DNA of 64,000 nucleotides from the NCBI GenBank assembly GCA_035772405.1, contig JAYKKM010000381.1, positions 1,176,001 through 1,240,000 of the forward strand. Reading direction: 5' to 3'. The notes beneath the pieces are model-generated. The model saw nothing but the letters and a program-made list of their open reading frames with translations. It had not been told where the DNA came from and ran no database searches. The number at the start of each line of letters is the position of its first letter. Position 1 is the first letter of the stretch. The position numbers and the translations under genes were made by a program. Origin of the DNA: Chrysogorgia sp. JL179-B06 (taxonomy: Eukaryota; Cnidaria; Anthozoa; Scleralcyonacea; Chrysogorgiidae). Of the stretch, positions 22,735 to 33,704 are shown one piece after another.

Positions 22735-23106
22735 CACCGAAGTCTGAACAAGAAGAAAAAGAGATATTGGAAGAGTGTATCCCTAAGTCTACACGAAGCT
22801 GTACAAAGTGGGCTTTCAAACTCTTTTCCGAATGGCAAATTGAACGAGTGAACAAAGATCCCTGTATAGAGCAGCGCTCGTTTAAAATTGACATCGATAA
22901 AGTGCAGACATTGGATACGAATATCGCCAATATGAGTGCCGAGACCTTAAACTTTTGGCTGACAAGAACTTGTCCAAGAAGTGGTGAAGGTTAACGGAGA
23001 GAGGTATCCGGGGAGAAGTTTGTACATGATTGCTGCGGGTCTTCAACGGCATTTAGGCGAAAGTGGAAGCGCTATATTCGACTGCTAAATCAAGACGAAG
23101 CAAGGT
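22735..23106 (+). pseudogene. Crypton / ZMYM2-QRICH1-like relic, copy 2
   Basis: Better preserved than copy 1: one frame runs CIPKSTRSCTKWAFKLFSEW and later NIANMSAETLNFWLTR without the first frameshift. It breaks at about 22968, but the other frame continues with AAGLQRHLGE. No upstream or downstream domain is present. A fragment of a transposon or of a transposon-derived gene. Confidence 0.5.
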
Positions 23107-23228
23107 TAGTTAAAATCGAGATTTTGAAATGTCAGATGAGTTGATACGCGACATCGTTTCACCAGATACTATAGTAGGCGAGCAAACGTTATGATGTCGG
23201 AGTCAGTGTTCAACAATTGTACCTTTAA

Positions 23229-23757
23229 AGGGATATGGCAATATAAATTAACTTTGTCTCATTTGAAAGAACTCGTAAAATGGTATAAGAAGACCTTTTA
23301 CAATTTCTGTATCTTTCTAGGTTTTTTAAATATTTCAGATAATTATGACAAAAGACAGTCTACAATCCGCTATCTTGTTGTAATATTTGACCTAATTAAC
23401 TAGGAAATTGGTGACGTCACAAGCAGGGTAAACCTGATGAAACTACTCCATAGGTGACCGAATTTCCGCGGAAGGCTTTTTAAAATGTTGTGGGCCAATT
23501 GAAAATGGAAATAATGCAACATAATCGAGTTTCCAGCTCATAATGTCGTAAGGTTGGCAAGATAAAAATTTCACTTTACCCTACTTATGACGTCACATGC
23601 ATATCGAAAATAATTCCAAGATGGCGGACAGCACGCTGTCTTTCGTCAAATTATTTCGAAAACCAAAAAAGATAAGGGAACATTGTAAAAGGTCTTGTTA
23701 TACCATTTCACGAGTTATTTCATATGAGTCAAAGTTAATTTATATTGCCATATCGCT
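23229..23757. mobile_element. TTAA-flanked MITE (piggyBac-like), copy 2
   Basis: Same insertion as 1492-1982, carried in block A, with TTAA at 23225-23228 and 23758-23761. It has about 30 bp extra near 23425-23455, shared with the copy at 44018. Confidence 0.75.
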
Positions 23758-24329
23758 TTAATTTTGGCAAATAATTTGTGTGTAAATACTATCCTTGTGT
23801 TCCTGAGTTAAAATAAAATATTGGTGTGTTTTCGTTTGATTTGATATGAAATGCAATTGTACATGAAAGATTGTATAATGCAACATGTGCCATAATATAA
23901 TGCTTCATGTTCATTTGCATTCCATTGTTCTTCTATTGTACCCTGCACTATTTCCCTGGGGGCGATTTCTAATCCCTCCCCGGGCTTTAGAAATGTAGAG
24001 TGTTTTATTGAGTATAGAAGCCTACTCACGTGTGTAAAGAAGGTCATCCGATTGGTCAAAACATCTATTGAATATTAATGAGTATTTTAAATTAAGATAG
24101 GCATCTTGGATGTGTTATGCCAGTTATGGTACAAGATTAAAAAGAAAAGTTTATCTAAAAGTTAGCCCTAGATATTACTAGATGCTAATATAAAAGTTGC
24201 TTACTATTATCAAAAACGAATTAGATATTTACACGTATTACCAATATAAAAGTTTAGGTGTGTCCCACTGCTTATCCTTCATAAAAAATAGATAGTAAGT
24301 TGACCTTATACAGCAACCGGTCAACTTTT

Positions 24330-24985
24330 TTACTAGATGGTTCTTTTGTGGTAATGCTAATTCCATATCTTCATCTAAAAATGTGTAGAAGTCCTTACAC
24401 TCTTTGCCAATCGTTCCAATAGCTCCCATAGACAGATTTAGAAATTTTACTCTACTGATGCGTTGTTTCAAGGAGTTGCAGAGGTCTTTATCACGAACCG
24501 CTTCCCTCCTCGCAACCTACGGTCAATTCAACTATACATATATATTATCTTTAGTGTTGTTTAAAACTATCATATCAGGCCGGTCTTCTAATCCAGTTAT
24601 TACCGAGGGGTTATCAAAACCCTCGATATCAGCATAAATCAATGAATATTTCTTAATACTTAATAAGTATTCGGCCAATGTTTTCAAAATTGAGTTATGA
24701 TGCCAAGTGAAACGTCCTTGACCCAAGTGCACTTTGCAAGAGGAAACTACATGTTGCAGTATTTGGGGGTTTAAACAAGCACTGCACATACTGTTCGTTG
24801 TTTTATTCCACAAGGTAATGTGTTTTTTTTGGGTTGGTAGAGAGAGTGTTGTTGAGGTATCTCGTGGTAAAGTTGTAGATATTTTTCGGTAAACTGTTGA
24901 TAGTCGATTGCCAATGTTTGACATTCTCCGCAAACGCCTCTCCCCATATTGCTTTGATAACGAGTCTTTGAGCACCTGCTGAGCA
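24330..24985 (-). pseudogene. RLE-type LINE 3' end (R2/NeSL-like), copy 2
   Basis: A minus frame from 25008 gives a CCHC-like knuckle (CSACLNPQILQHVVSSC), HLGQGRFTWHHNSILKTLAE, and the Pro-Asp motif DRPDMIVLNN of a restriction-like endonuclease. A deletion near 24515-24540 then shifts the frame; the C-terminal tail (KECKDFYTFLDEDM) is in another frame at 24238-24471. Reverse transcriptase core absent. Dead copy. Confidence 0.7.
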
Positions 24986-25006
24986 CCTGCTGAGCACCTG
25001 CTGAGC
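24970..25006. repeat. 11-bp tandem repeat (GAGCACCTGCT) x3
   Basis: Three perfect units plus a partial one. It lies exactly at the 5' truncation of the RLE-type LINE and at the junction of duplication blocks A and D. Confidence 0.9.
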
Positions 25007-26025
25007 AATATTAATAAACCTACTGTACATGCAATCTCAAGATTTGTATGGTATATATTTTGAACTGCATGGATTTAATTAATGATGTGTCCAAATTATA
25101 TCTTTTGAAAATGGTAAACATTGAAATTTGAAAACATTACACACTAATTCAAATTTTTCCTACTTCATATTTAATTGTGGTTGTTCAAGGGCTTTTCAAT
25201 GGTATATAGTATAACTCTCTTCATGAAGTATTTCCAAATTTGTCAAAGAATTTATTAGCAATTATATACAAAAATTTTATATTTTTGAAAATTCTGTATA
25301 CATTTGAAATTACAGTATAAACACACGTTCAAATTTTTTAATTGTCCCATGATAGGTACAAAGTTTAAACTTGCACTACGATTGTGATTTTTCATTGGCT
25401 TTCTAATGGTATATAGCATTCTTCAAATCTCGGGTGTAGGTAAAACATGCCCAGGCCATGCCCTACCTATGGTCCTATCTATGGCCCACCTGTTTTTCCT
25501 TCAATTTTGTTGGTTTTATGTTTTCCACGTTTTCCATAAAGATATTGGGGTTGTTAGAATATATTTCGCCATAAAAAATCTAGTTACCAACCCAGAAACT
25601 AGCGTTCCTAATAGCAAAGCAAGGATTGGATTGTATTTTACTTCCACGTGAACTTTCCAGTGAAAATGGTCCATATGTACCTCTAGTACGTATTCCATAT
25701 AATGAAGTGGCCCTACGAACAAATACAAGGTATTGACGAAAAATACATTGCATTGACGAGCAAATACATTGCATTGACGAGCAAATACATTGCCCTCGTC
25801 AGCCCACTGGATGTGGGATTACTGGGTCTCTTCCTTAAATTGACTATTATCCTTAATTTACAAATCGCTCTGAATTAAGGATAATGGTTAATCTAATGTT
25901 GGAACGCAACACAACAAAAAAACGCCCCTCCTAGTGGGTTTTCTAACCCCATCCCAAACCCCCAGCCATTAGCCTGTGTACAGCCTGAATATACACCTGT
26001 AATTCAGTCTCGAAGACTGCGGGTC

Positions 26026-26313
26026 ATTCGAAAATTTCGAGTGTTGGAATACATACATTTTAAGACCAAACCGGGACCTGCAGTTGCGAAAAATGCAACT
26101 TCAAGGCCTTCCGGCTGGAATTGAACCCGCGACCCTGCGATGCTAGTGCAGTGCTCTGACCACTGAGCTACGGAAGCCGTTGCCGAGAGCCTAGTCACGA
26201 GTTCTGTATATATGGTGGTGGTAATGCCGGGATAAGATGCATTTTTGCATTTTTCGCAACTGGTCCCGGTTTGGTCTTAAAATGTATGTATTCTAACACT
26301 CGAAATTTTCCTT
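26026..26313. mobile_element. Palindromic element with tRNA-like core, copy 1
   Basis: Arms 26026-26097 and 26243-26313 are inverted repeats (GAAAATTTCGAGTGTTGGAA and its complement, CAAACCGGGAC and its complement). The centre holds a tRNA-like sequence. In the paralogue at 41850-42025 the arms are closer and the centre is a shortened hairpin. Confidence 0.65.
26107..26177 (-). tRNA. tRNA-Ala(AGC)-like sequence, probably a TE-borne relic
   Basis: On the minus strand a 71-nt cloverleaf can be drawn: acceptor GCTTCCG with CGGAAGG (one terminal mismatch), A box TAGCTCAGTGG, anticodon loop CTAGCAT giving AGC, and T arm GCGGG/TTCAATT/CCAGC with one mismatch; B box GGTTCAATTCC. One anticodon-stem pair is also mismatched, and it sits inside a palindromic element, so a SINE-type or captured pseudo-tRNA is more likely than an active gene. 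Confidence 0.45.
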
Positions 26314-26646
26314 CACCATAAATCCTTTCAACATGTAGTTTGATCGAGTGAAATGCCAAATATTACCTATAATATATATATATATATATTATAAACAAAC
26401 TAAATGTGGATTTGGACCCGCATGATGTTATGGCGGGAAATGGTTCTCACCGGTCGAGATTATCACCGGGCGAGATTATCACCGGGCGAGGGGACAAAGA
26501 TAAATGATCTGTTTACAATATGCGTACAGCTTATCCGGCTAGCGAACGTAGTTTTCTTAAAAAGAGCGGATAATTGAACATATCGTAGCGTGTTAACAAT
26601 CCTACATCCAGTGGGCTGGTACGAGGGCAATGTATTTGCTTGTCAG

Positions 26647-26916
26647 TTATACAAATGTTATATATGGGTCAGTGGTGCATGCGAGAAATAAATATACATT
26701 GATAAATAAGTATATATTGATACACCTGTAAATATTCTAAAAACTATAACAACGTTATCGTTATGTTAATAATTTAGTATTCTATCTTTTAAAACTTATA
26801 TATTTTGTAAATAGTTCTTTAACACCATTTTTATACATGTAACGTTTTTATATTTTGCACACGCCCCCCGTGGAAATCAGCTTCGGTTGACGGGGTCAGC
26901 GTGTATAAATAAAGTT

Positions 26917-26967
<51 letters not shown>
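26647..26967 (+). mobile_element. 5'-truncated LINE 3' end with CTAT microsatellite tail
   Basis: Present here and absent from the paralogous site at about 42385-42397, where the flanks run on directly. The 3' part has a GC-rich hairpin (CCCCGTGGAAATCAGCTTCG...GACGGGG), then TGTATAAATAAAG and a CTAT repeat of about 12 units (26918-26968). This is the usual look of a CR1/L2-like LINE end. No protein-coding part remains. Confidence 0.7.
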
Positions 26968-26968
<1 letters not shown>

Positions 26969-27879
26969 ACGTATATGCTCGTCTTTCCCAGTCCCGTCCG
27001 ATATGACCTTATATGGAATACGTACGATAAGTCCATATGTGATTTGTGTCTTCCTTCAGGTCACATGACATCTCTATCTCTTGGCTTTAGTATATCTTCC
27101 ACATATTGAAGTTCTCTTCTTTCTCTTTTTCATATTATATCCAGTTCTTTTGAGAACTTAGCAGCTTTCATACTAGTTCAATTTAACCCAATTAGTATAA
27201 TCTTTAAATTAAATATTCCTGGCAATAAGAACTGTGCTAGTCTTCCAAATTAGACACAACCTAAATATTAAAAACTGTTTTTATTCTCCAGGTTGTAATA
27301 ATTACTCATTCTTATAAAGGAAGTGTTGGTGTCCGATATTTATCTAATTTTCTCAAGGTCAGTACAACTTTGTAAATCTTATGGAGTGTTCATTATTTAT
27401 GGCGCAGGGGGCTGGTACCGAAGAAAAACAAGTTGAAACAAAAATAAAATGTTTTATCCAACCTTTCAAAAACTGAATTTTTCTTCTCCTCAACCATCAC
27501 TAGATGATGCAACCATATACATGTTATACTACATACATGTATATCATATATGTATATACGTCCTTTACCAATTTTACGTACTGTCTTGTGCTTGCTCAAC
27601 CTCGTACCCGCGAAAATGGCCATTTTTGGGATCGGCTGGTCACATGACACCCAGAATTTCTGGGTGTTTATAGATATGATAATTTTTGTTCCATTTTCTT
27701 TGTCTACTTTGTTGACCTGAATAATTGAGAAATTTTCAATGCTCTTCAGAGTTGTTCATGTCAGCATTCGTCGACATAAAAGCAGCTAACAAGCTTAATA
27801 ATGCACCATACAGTCCATGGTTATCTCTTACAAAAGGTATGAAGAAGCATATATCCAATTTAGCGAAAGCTAAATTTTA

Positions 27880-28075
27880 AAAGAAAAGAAATAAAATAAA
27901 TCAGTGTTTAATGTCAATGTGATACATAGACATATTTTCATGTTTATAAACAGTAACACAAACTTTAACTTCCTTTGAATTTTGTAATGATCTCATACTA
28001 TATGAACCAATATTTAACACTATAAATATCAGATAAATATCTAAAGGTTACGATAAGAGCAAGGACCAACCTCGT
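27880..28075 (+). repeat. Segment inverted relative to 44826-45010
   Basis: Reverse complement of 44826-45010, while flanking blocks on both sides (D before; 28235-29700 after) match in direct orientation. A second small inversion between duplicated units. AACCTCGTTCCC-type MITE ends lie next to it (28063) and at 27600. Confidence 0.7.
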
Positions 28076-28234
28076 TCCCAGGGCATTTTGCCTCCACGGC
28101 GGAAGGTCGGCGAAAATGGCCCTGGGATCGGGTATTCTATAACGCGATTGGCTTGTCATAAAACTCAATTAATTCAGCCGAGTAGTTTATTCATCTAAAT
28201 CTGAATATGAATGCTGTCTTCGAATTTTACAGCA

Positions 28235-29700
28235 AATTAGAAGTGATCTTACCCGATATTTATAATGAACAAAAAAATCTTACGCAACCTTTTCCCGCCA
28301 AAAATTTGTCTTACCCAACCATTTATATTCGGTACCAACCCCCCCCCCCCCAGTCATAAATAATGAACTCTTCCTTAGAACAGTGTTTCCCCAGTGTTGG
28401 CCCCAGTCCTATATGTCTTATACCCAGATCTCAACTTAATTAGTGACAGAAGCATATTATTCTTATAAGTAATACAAAAAAACATGTAGGTACACGCAGG
28501 TAGGTAGGTGCACGTAGGTAGACGTAGGTAGGTAGGCACATGTAGGTACACGTAGGTAGGTAGGTACATGTAGGTACACGTAGGTAGGTAGGCACATGTA
28601 GGTAGACGTAGGTAGGTAGGAACATGTAGGTACACGTAGGTAGGTAGGTGCATGTAGGTACACGTAGGTAGGTAGGTACATGTAGGTACACGTAGGTAGG
28701 TAGGCACATGTAGGTAGACGTAGGTAGGTAGGCACATGTAGGTACACGTAGGTAGGTAGGCACATGTAGGTACACGTAGGTAGGTAGGCACATGTAGGTA
28801 CACGTAGGTAGGTAGGCACATGTAGGTACACGTAGGTAGGTAGGCACATGTAGGTACACGTAGGTAGGTAGGTACACAGGTACCAACTCCCCCAGCCATA
28901 AATAATGAACGCTTCCTTAGAACAGTGTCTCCCCAGTGTTGACCCCAGTCCTATAATGAACCCAAATGAGGACATTGTCTTATACCCAGATCCCAACTTA
29001 ATTAGTGACAGAAGCATATTATTCTTATAAGTAATACAATGACAAAAGGGAATTTTTAAATATCACAAATTAATTTGTGACAGAAGCATATTAATATACT
29101 TATAAATCCTAGAAATACGAATCCGCAATAATTCCCTCGCTAAGGGGTGGTGGGTAGTGGTTTAAAAGCCCCCCCCCCCCCCCGGTGCCCAGACCGGTTC
29201 GTCGTACGTAGATTTTGTACTTTATCTCGGGCAATATATACTCAATTTCAATTCTGAAAACAGTTTTGGCATTACCGAGTCTTCAAATTATATTACGAAA
29301 ACGTGCATACCCTTCATAAAAACGGTTTGTGTGCTTAGAAATTAATAAATTATTCGGCAATCAGCGGAGCCAGCCGCGGCTCACTTCGTCGTATATTATT
29401 ATTTTGAACGTTATCTCGATCAATATTTAACTGTTTTCAATTATGAAAACAGATTTGGAATTAGTAATGCCATGACAAGAGGGAAATTAGTGATTAAATA
29501 TCCCTGAAAGCCAAAGGAGTTTCACAAATCTTCGCGAGGCTTTCGGAGAAAATTAATCACTGATTTCCCAAGATCATGTCATAGTATTAGTTTGTAATAC
29601 CATATTTACCGACGAGATATAATTTTGTGAATTGTTAGCTACTCAAGATTAAACGGAAACTCATAAAAATATTTCTGAGCACCAGACGGGAAGCGAACTA
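28235..29700. repeat. Duplicated segment (matches 45020-45960)
   Basis: Direct match to 45020-45960 apart from the private 28-bp minisatellite with its flanking duplicate. Parts also match 3905-3970 and 4960-5110. It includes runs of C at 28340-28351 and 29168-29183. No gene seen. Confidence 0.8.
28481..28882. repeat. 28-bp minisatellite, about 14 units
   Basis: Unit GTAGGTAGGTAGGCACATGT followed by AGGTACAC, with minor variants (GACG, TACATG). Flanked by direct repeats of about 130 bp (28376-28478 and 28910-29035). It is absent from the paralogous segment at 45100-45270. All three minus frames are open through it because the unit lacks stops, so the long frames there are not genes. Confidence 0.95.
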
Positions 29701-29879
29701 CCCTGGGTGCCAGTAGTTCTTCGCTCGTTGGGGGATAACGGGCCGGGACACGCGAGGATGCGAGGCGCGGTGGCATCCTGTGGCGCATTTACTAGTCTAA
29801 ACCATAGTCATTCGACTCGGCAGCGTTGAGCTGCGTCCGTCGTGTATAGTTCGTAGGATGCTTAGCATGACACGAAGAC

Positions 29880-30115
29880 TGCAAATTATTACCTACATTA
29901 TAAATATCATTTGACGCAAGACAATTACATCTAATAATAATAGTAATACAATAATATTTATACAGGGTAGCCATTTCGCCATATCATGTAGTAATTCATC
30001 TTTATGTTCCACTGAAGATGATTTGATGAAATTCATTCAATAGCATATCCGTGACATTAATGTTGTAGTATTACCATCCATCGAGCGAGTGTTATAGCGT
30101 TCACGTATTTCTAGT
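29880..30115 (+). repeat. RING-kelch distal upstream segment (gene 3)
   Basis: Shares the AAGACAATTACATCTAATAATAATAGT...ATTTATACAGGGTAGCC stretch and the CACTGAAGATGAT block with 20120-20410 and 46740-46890. In gene 3 it is separated from the proximal 5' flank by 30116-30930, inserted sequence that carries its own tandem duplication. Confidence 0.6.
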
Positions 30116-30227
30116 AATTGCTGCCCCCTCGTCAGACTCCACACTAATCTTGTATCGGCTACTCAGGTTGCTATGTTTCGTGTCCAGACCCCATGGCCGA
30201 GCTATGTACCTACCGCAAGATAAGTCG

Positions 30228-30812
30228 TTCAATTCAGAAATATTACAAACGTAAAGTTCGATTTGGCAAAAGCAAAAGTGTCGCTTGAATGGAAAATTTA
30301 TACTTCGCGAGGCTTGCTCGTTTCGAGTAAATGTTGTTTGAATTGGATGTATGGTGTTCAAATGGTCATATTGAATTTTGACATAAACGCGCATGTTGAT
30401 TACCGTATGTTAATATTAGAAGGCTATAATGGGCTATATCATCGTCTTGATACGTGGTTTAGATTGTTATCGAGTGGAACACGGCAACAAACGACAGCGT
30501 CTTAAGGAGACACTATAACCTCAATGTTTTTGACAAAAATGATATTCTATGAAATATGACCGCACGACCGCCAGATAACTCGGACGTTCAATTCAGCGCA
30601 AATATATTACAAACGTGAAGTTCAATTTGGCAAGAGTGTTGTTTGAATGGAAAATTTATAACTTCGAGAGGCTAATTGCTCTGTTCAAATTAGATGTATG
30701 CCGTATGGCGTTCAAATGGTCACAGTGGATTTTGACATTATAAACGCGCCATATGATTACCGTATGCTATATGATCGCCTTGGCTTGATACGTGGTTCAG
30801 ATTATATTTATT
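30228..30812. repeat. Imperfect tandem duplication (~240 bp, 2 copies)
   Basis: 30228-30470 and 30588-30812 are related copies (ATTACAAACGT...GAATGGAAAATTTAT...GATTACCGTATG...CTTGATACGTGGTT). They diverge by indels. Lies between the distal and proximal upstream parts of gene 3. Confidence 0.75.
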
Positions 30813-30934
30813 TATAACTATAGAAAATTTCTAGCATCATTCTGCTGCCATGCCTGATCCTTAACACTGCTCCAACCTCGTACCCACTGCTCCTGTGTGA
30901 GTCCAGAGGCAGCATTTCACTTCTGATATATAAG

Positions 30935-31186
30935 AAAAAGGTTCATTTCAAATAACCGGAAGTTCGTGAACCAGTTCTATTCCAAATAAGGAGATTTCGC
31001 AATATTATAATAATCAAGGTATTGTCTTGAGAAAACGAAAGCAAAGCTGTGCCAGAAACATCTTCGTCTGTCTTTACTCTTTCTAATCTATCAAGATAAC
31101 TAACAGTGTCAATCCAGATGAAACCTCCAATTTCACTTCCTTCAACGAGTCGTTCAGTCGACCAATTTTAAATTATCTGAAGTCTG
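30935..31186 (+). promoter_or_regulatory. 5' flank of RING-kelch gene 3 with ETS-like site
   Basis: Conserved with the flanks of genes 1 and 4, including ACCGGAAGT at 30955-30963, the AATATTATAATAATCAAGGT stretch, and the in-frame TGA two codons before the ATG. Regulatory role inferred. Confidence 0.45.
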
Positions 31187-32833
31187 ATGGAGCTTCACTC
31201 ACAGAAATACGGCTACGAAGATGATCGGTTTGAGAACGCCGTCAGTGCCAACCTCCACTGCCCGATATGTCTTAACGTTCTTAAAGAACCAAAGATGTGC
31301 AGAAATAACGAACACGTCTTTTGCTCTGCCTGTATTACTCAACATCTTGGCAATTCACAGACGTGTCCTCAATGTATGGAAGAGCTGACTGTAGAGACAC
31401 TTCATCGAGCACCAAGGGTGTATCAAAATTACTTGTCTGAACTCACTATCAACTGTGATTATTTCAGTCGAGGTTGTCGTGAGTTCGTTCGGCTTGAAGA
31501 TCTTCAAACTCACGTTATGAATTGTGGGTTTGCTCCCGTGAAGTGTTCAAACAACGACTGTGACATGGTGATCAATAAACGAGATAGAATTCATCACGAA
31601 ACAGAGGTTTGTGACTTTAGGAAAGTAAAGTGTCATGACTGCGGTGAAATCAAGAAAGAAATAGAAGGAATTAAAGTTCAACTGAATAAACTACCTGAAA
31701 TTAAAGATCAACAACACGAAATGAAAGATCAACTGCGCGAAATGAGAGATCGACAACACGAAATGAGAGATCGACAACACGAAATGAAAGATCAACTGGC
31801 AGGAATGAAGGCCCAACTAGATGAACTATCTTCCCTAAAAGAAGACATGAAAGAAGTCAGAGCTGTAATGGTTGAAGTACTACACAAGTTGAGTAATGGA
31901 GAAAGTCCCATTCAAGTACTTCATGCTAATGCAACAAAGCAAGATATTGTTATTGTGGGCGGTTACGACATTAGGGGCAGCAGTAGTCTTTCCGTCGAGT
32001 CATTCAGCTGGAACGAAAGAGCGTGGGCTCAACTGCCACCAATGAGAAAATGTCGTGCACGAGCTTCATCGTTTGTTTACGAAAATCAAATTGTTGTGTC
32101 TGGTGGATGGACAGAAGATGATTATATTGATTCAATGGAAATTTTGAAGATTGGTGAACAACCTTTAAAATGGACTGAATCTCCCGCCAAACTTCCTTTC
32201 AAGTGCTGCGATCATAAGACGGTAGTTTATCAGAACAGTTTGATTCATGTTGGTGGACATGATGCAACTAAGGGAGAATACTCTGACGCCATTTCTGAAG
32301 TTCTTCTTACTCCACCTTATTCTAAGAAGCTGTTATGTAGAATGCCAGAACCAAGATTATTGCATGGCGTGGAGATCTTTACGGACAATATTTTGATTTT
32401 GGGAGGTAGTACATCTTACTCAGGTAAAGATAGTCTAGATAGTGTGCTCGTGTATGATGTAAATACGAAAGAATGTAAACAAATGCCTTCATTGCCTCGA
32501 GCTCTCTGCGCAATGGCCACAGTTAGCTGGCAAGATAAAGTAGTTGTGATTGGAGGGGTTGGTAAGGATGACAAGGCTTTGAATGATGTATTAATGTATG
32601 ATTCTAAAACTGGAGAGAACAATGTCCTACCATCAATGCAGCATAAGAGGAACGGATGTTCGGCGATTATTACTGGAGATGTCATTGTAGTAATGGGAGG
32701 AAAGAATGAGAAATGGGAATTTCTTAGTTCAGTTGAATGCTTTACTTTGGGAGGTAACTCATGGGAAGAACTTCCACCCATGATTGAACGTAAGTTCTGT
32801 GCAACTGCTGTAGTTATGCCATTTATGTTTTAA
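31187..32833 (+). CDS. RING + TRAF-zinc-finger + coiled-coil + kelch protein (gene 3), putative E3 ubiquitin ligase
   Basis: Encodes 548 aa in one exon. RING ligands are conserved at residues 25-63 and the TRAF-type zinc fingers at about 85-152. The coiled coil includes two successive R-Q-H-E-M-R-D heptads and is about 13 residues longer than in gene 1. Six kelch repeats follow to the C-terminus. Loop residues after each Gly-Gly differ from the other copies: the first blade reads GGYDIRGSSS and the second GGWTEDDY. The stop codon overlaps AATAAA (32832-32837). It is predicted to act as a RING ubiquitin ligase adaptor/recogniser in cytoplasm or nucleus, since no signal peptide or membrane segment is seen. 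The residue before the RING differs (SANLHC versus SDNFHC in gene 1). Function and substrate unproven. Confidence 0.9.
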   Translation: MELHSQKYGYEDDRFENAVSANLHCPICLNVLKEPKMCRNNEHVFCSACITQHLGNSQTCPQCMEELTVETLHRAPRVYQNYLSELTINCDYFSRGCREFVRLEDLQTHVMNCGFAPVKCSNNDCDMVINKRDRIHHETEVCDFRKVKCHDCGEIKKEIEGIKVQLNKLPEIKDQQHEMKDQLREMRDRQHEMRDRQHEMKDQLAGMKAQLDELSSLKEDMKEVRAVMVEVLHKLSNGESPIQVLHANATKQDIVIVGGYDIRGSSSLSVESFSWNERAWAQLPPMRKCRARASSFVYENQIVVSGGWTEDDYIDSMEILKIGEQPLKWTESPAKLPFKCCDHKTVVYQNSLIHVGGHDATKGEYSDAISEVLLTPPYSKKLLCRMPEPRLLHGVEIFTDNILILGGSTSYSGKDSLDSVLVYDVNTKECKQMPSLPRALCAMATVSWQDKVVVIGGVGKDDKALNDVLMYDSKTGENNVLPSMQHKRNGCSAIITGDVIVVMGGKNEKWEFLSSVECFTLGGNSWEELPPMIERKFCATAVVMPFMF

Positions 32834-32879
32834 TAAAATTTATGAAGTTTTAATGCATGTGATGATTCTTCTTATTCTT

Positions 32880-33336
32880 TTTTTTTCCTATTAAATTAAA
32901 TTAAATAAACTAATTTATTTTTCTTTGTGTACCCAAAGGGAGTTAACCTTTTCATCATAAAAAGTTTGTTCTGTTTCACAAGTTTTATTTTATATTTCAA
33001 TGCGATATTTTCTTATTTCAACCTTAAACTGCTACTGTCATTAAAAATTGTGTTGTTATTTTTTCCATAAAATCAAAGTACAACATCAAATAAGTACACT
33101 CACTTAATATTAAAGAAAAATAATAAATTTAAGATTGCAAACTTTGAGCTTCTTTTTACAAATGACAACAAACCATTAATGGTGGCCATGTAAAACAGTC
33201 ATATCATTCATGGCCCAAACCATTACTTATGATGTTCTTAATGTTGCTTGGAGGCCTTATCCTGAGTTGTGAAGGGCCTACAGTTGTTTTTTTACCTCAC
33301 CCCCATGTTACTCCAGTACATCAATTGTTGATACAC
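32880..33336. repeat. Downstream repeat block F, copy 3 (truncated)
   Basis: Matches the start of 5860-6240 and 17735-18130, then diverges near 33280. A hAT-like element starts at 33345. A short inverted match to block F (35150-35200, the reverse complement of about 7125-7175) lies beyond that element. Confidence 0.7.
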
Positions 33337-33704
33337 CCTGTCTGCAGTGGCGTAGCTACACCCGGGCCTGTGCAGGGCCTCTTTTAACCTATACGCAGAT
33401 ACGCTGGGGGGGGACATGTCCTCCCAGCCCCCTCACTGGCCCCAGCAGTTAGGAATTTTGGCCCCCCCAGTGAAAGGTCCCTTTCAATATTTTGAATATC
33501 AAATTTCAAATCACAAGGGCAGAAAAGCACAACGTTGTGAAATTAATATACCTTAATAAATGGATAAATGGATTGACGGTGTCGATCCTTGTAATAATAC
33601 AAGCTCTCTACTTCGTGTAAGTATAACATTAGGGTATTCATGGATAATGTTTGATAAATGGATTAAAATTGGATGATTACCATAACGTCATACCAACACG
33701 TTAT

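Larger units (their letters stand above)
21771..25006. repeat. Segmental duplication block A, copy 2
   Basis: Aligns with 1-3262. It lacks the 72-bp hairpin insertion, carries a more complete palindromic MITE at 22446, and has a less deleted RLE-type LINE end. It ends at the 11-bp repeat 24970-25006, where the match jumps to block D (also seen at 40985). Confidence 0.85.
25011..27570. repeat. Segmental duplication block D, copy 1
   Basis: Direct match to 40985-42972. Differences include a private LINE-tail insertion (26647-26967), a tRNA-like core in the palindrome at 26026, and a longer tandem AATACATTGC(C/A) stretch at 25740-25795. No coding region recognised. Confidence 0.85.

Noticed and set aside
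28481..28882. CRISPR-like array
   Set aside because: Units are contiguous with no unique spacers, and the context is eukaryotic.
28375..29017. Three overlapping minus-strand frames of 148-184 codons rich in Tyr, Leu, Pro, Thr, Cys
   Set aside because: They are readings of the 28-bp minisatellite; the unit has no stop in any frame on that strand, so frames stay open by chance.
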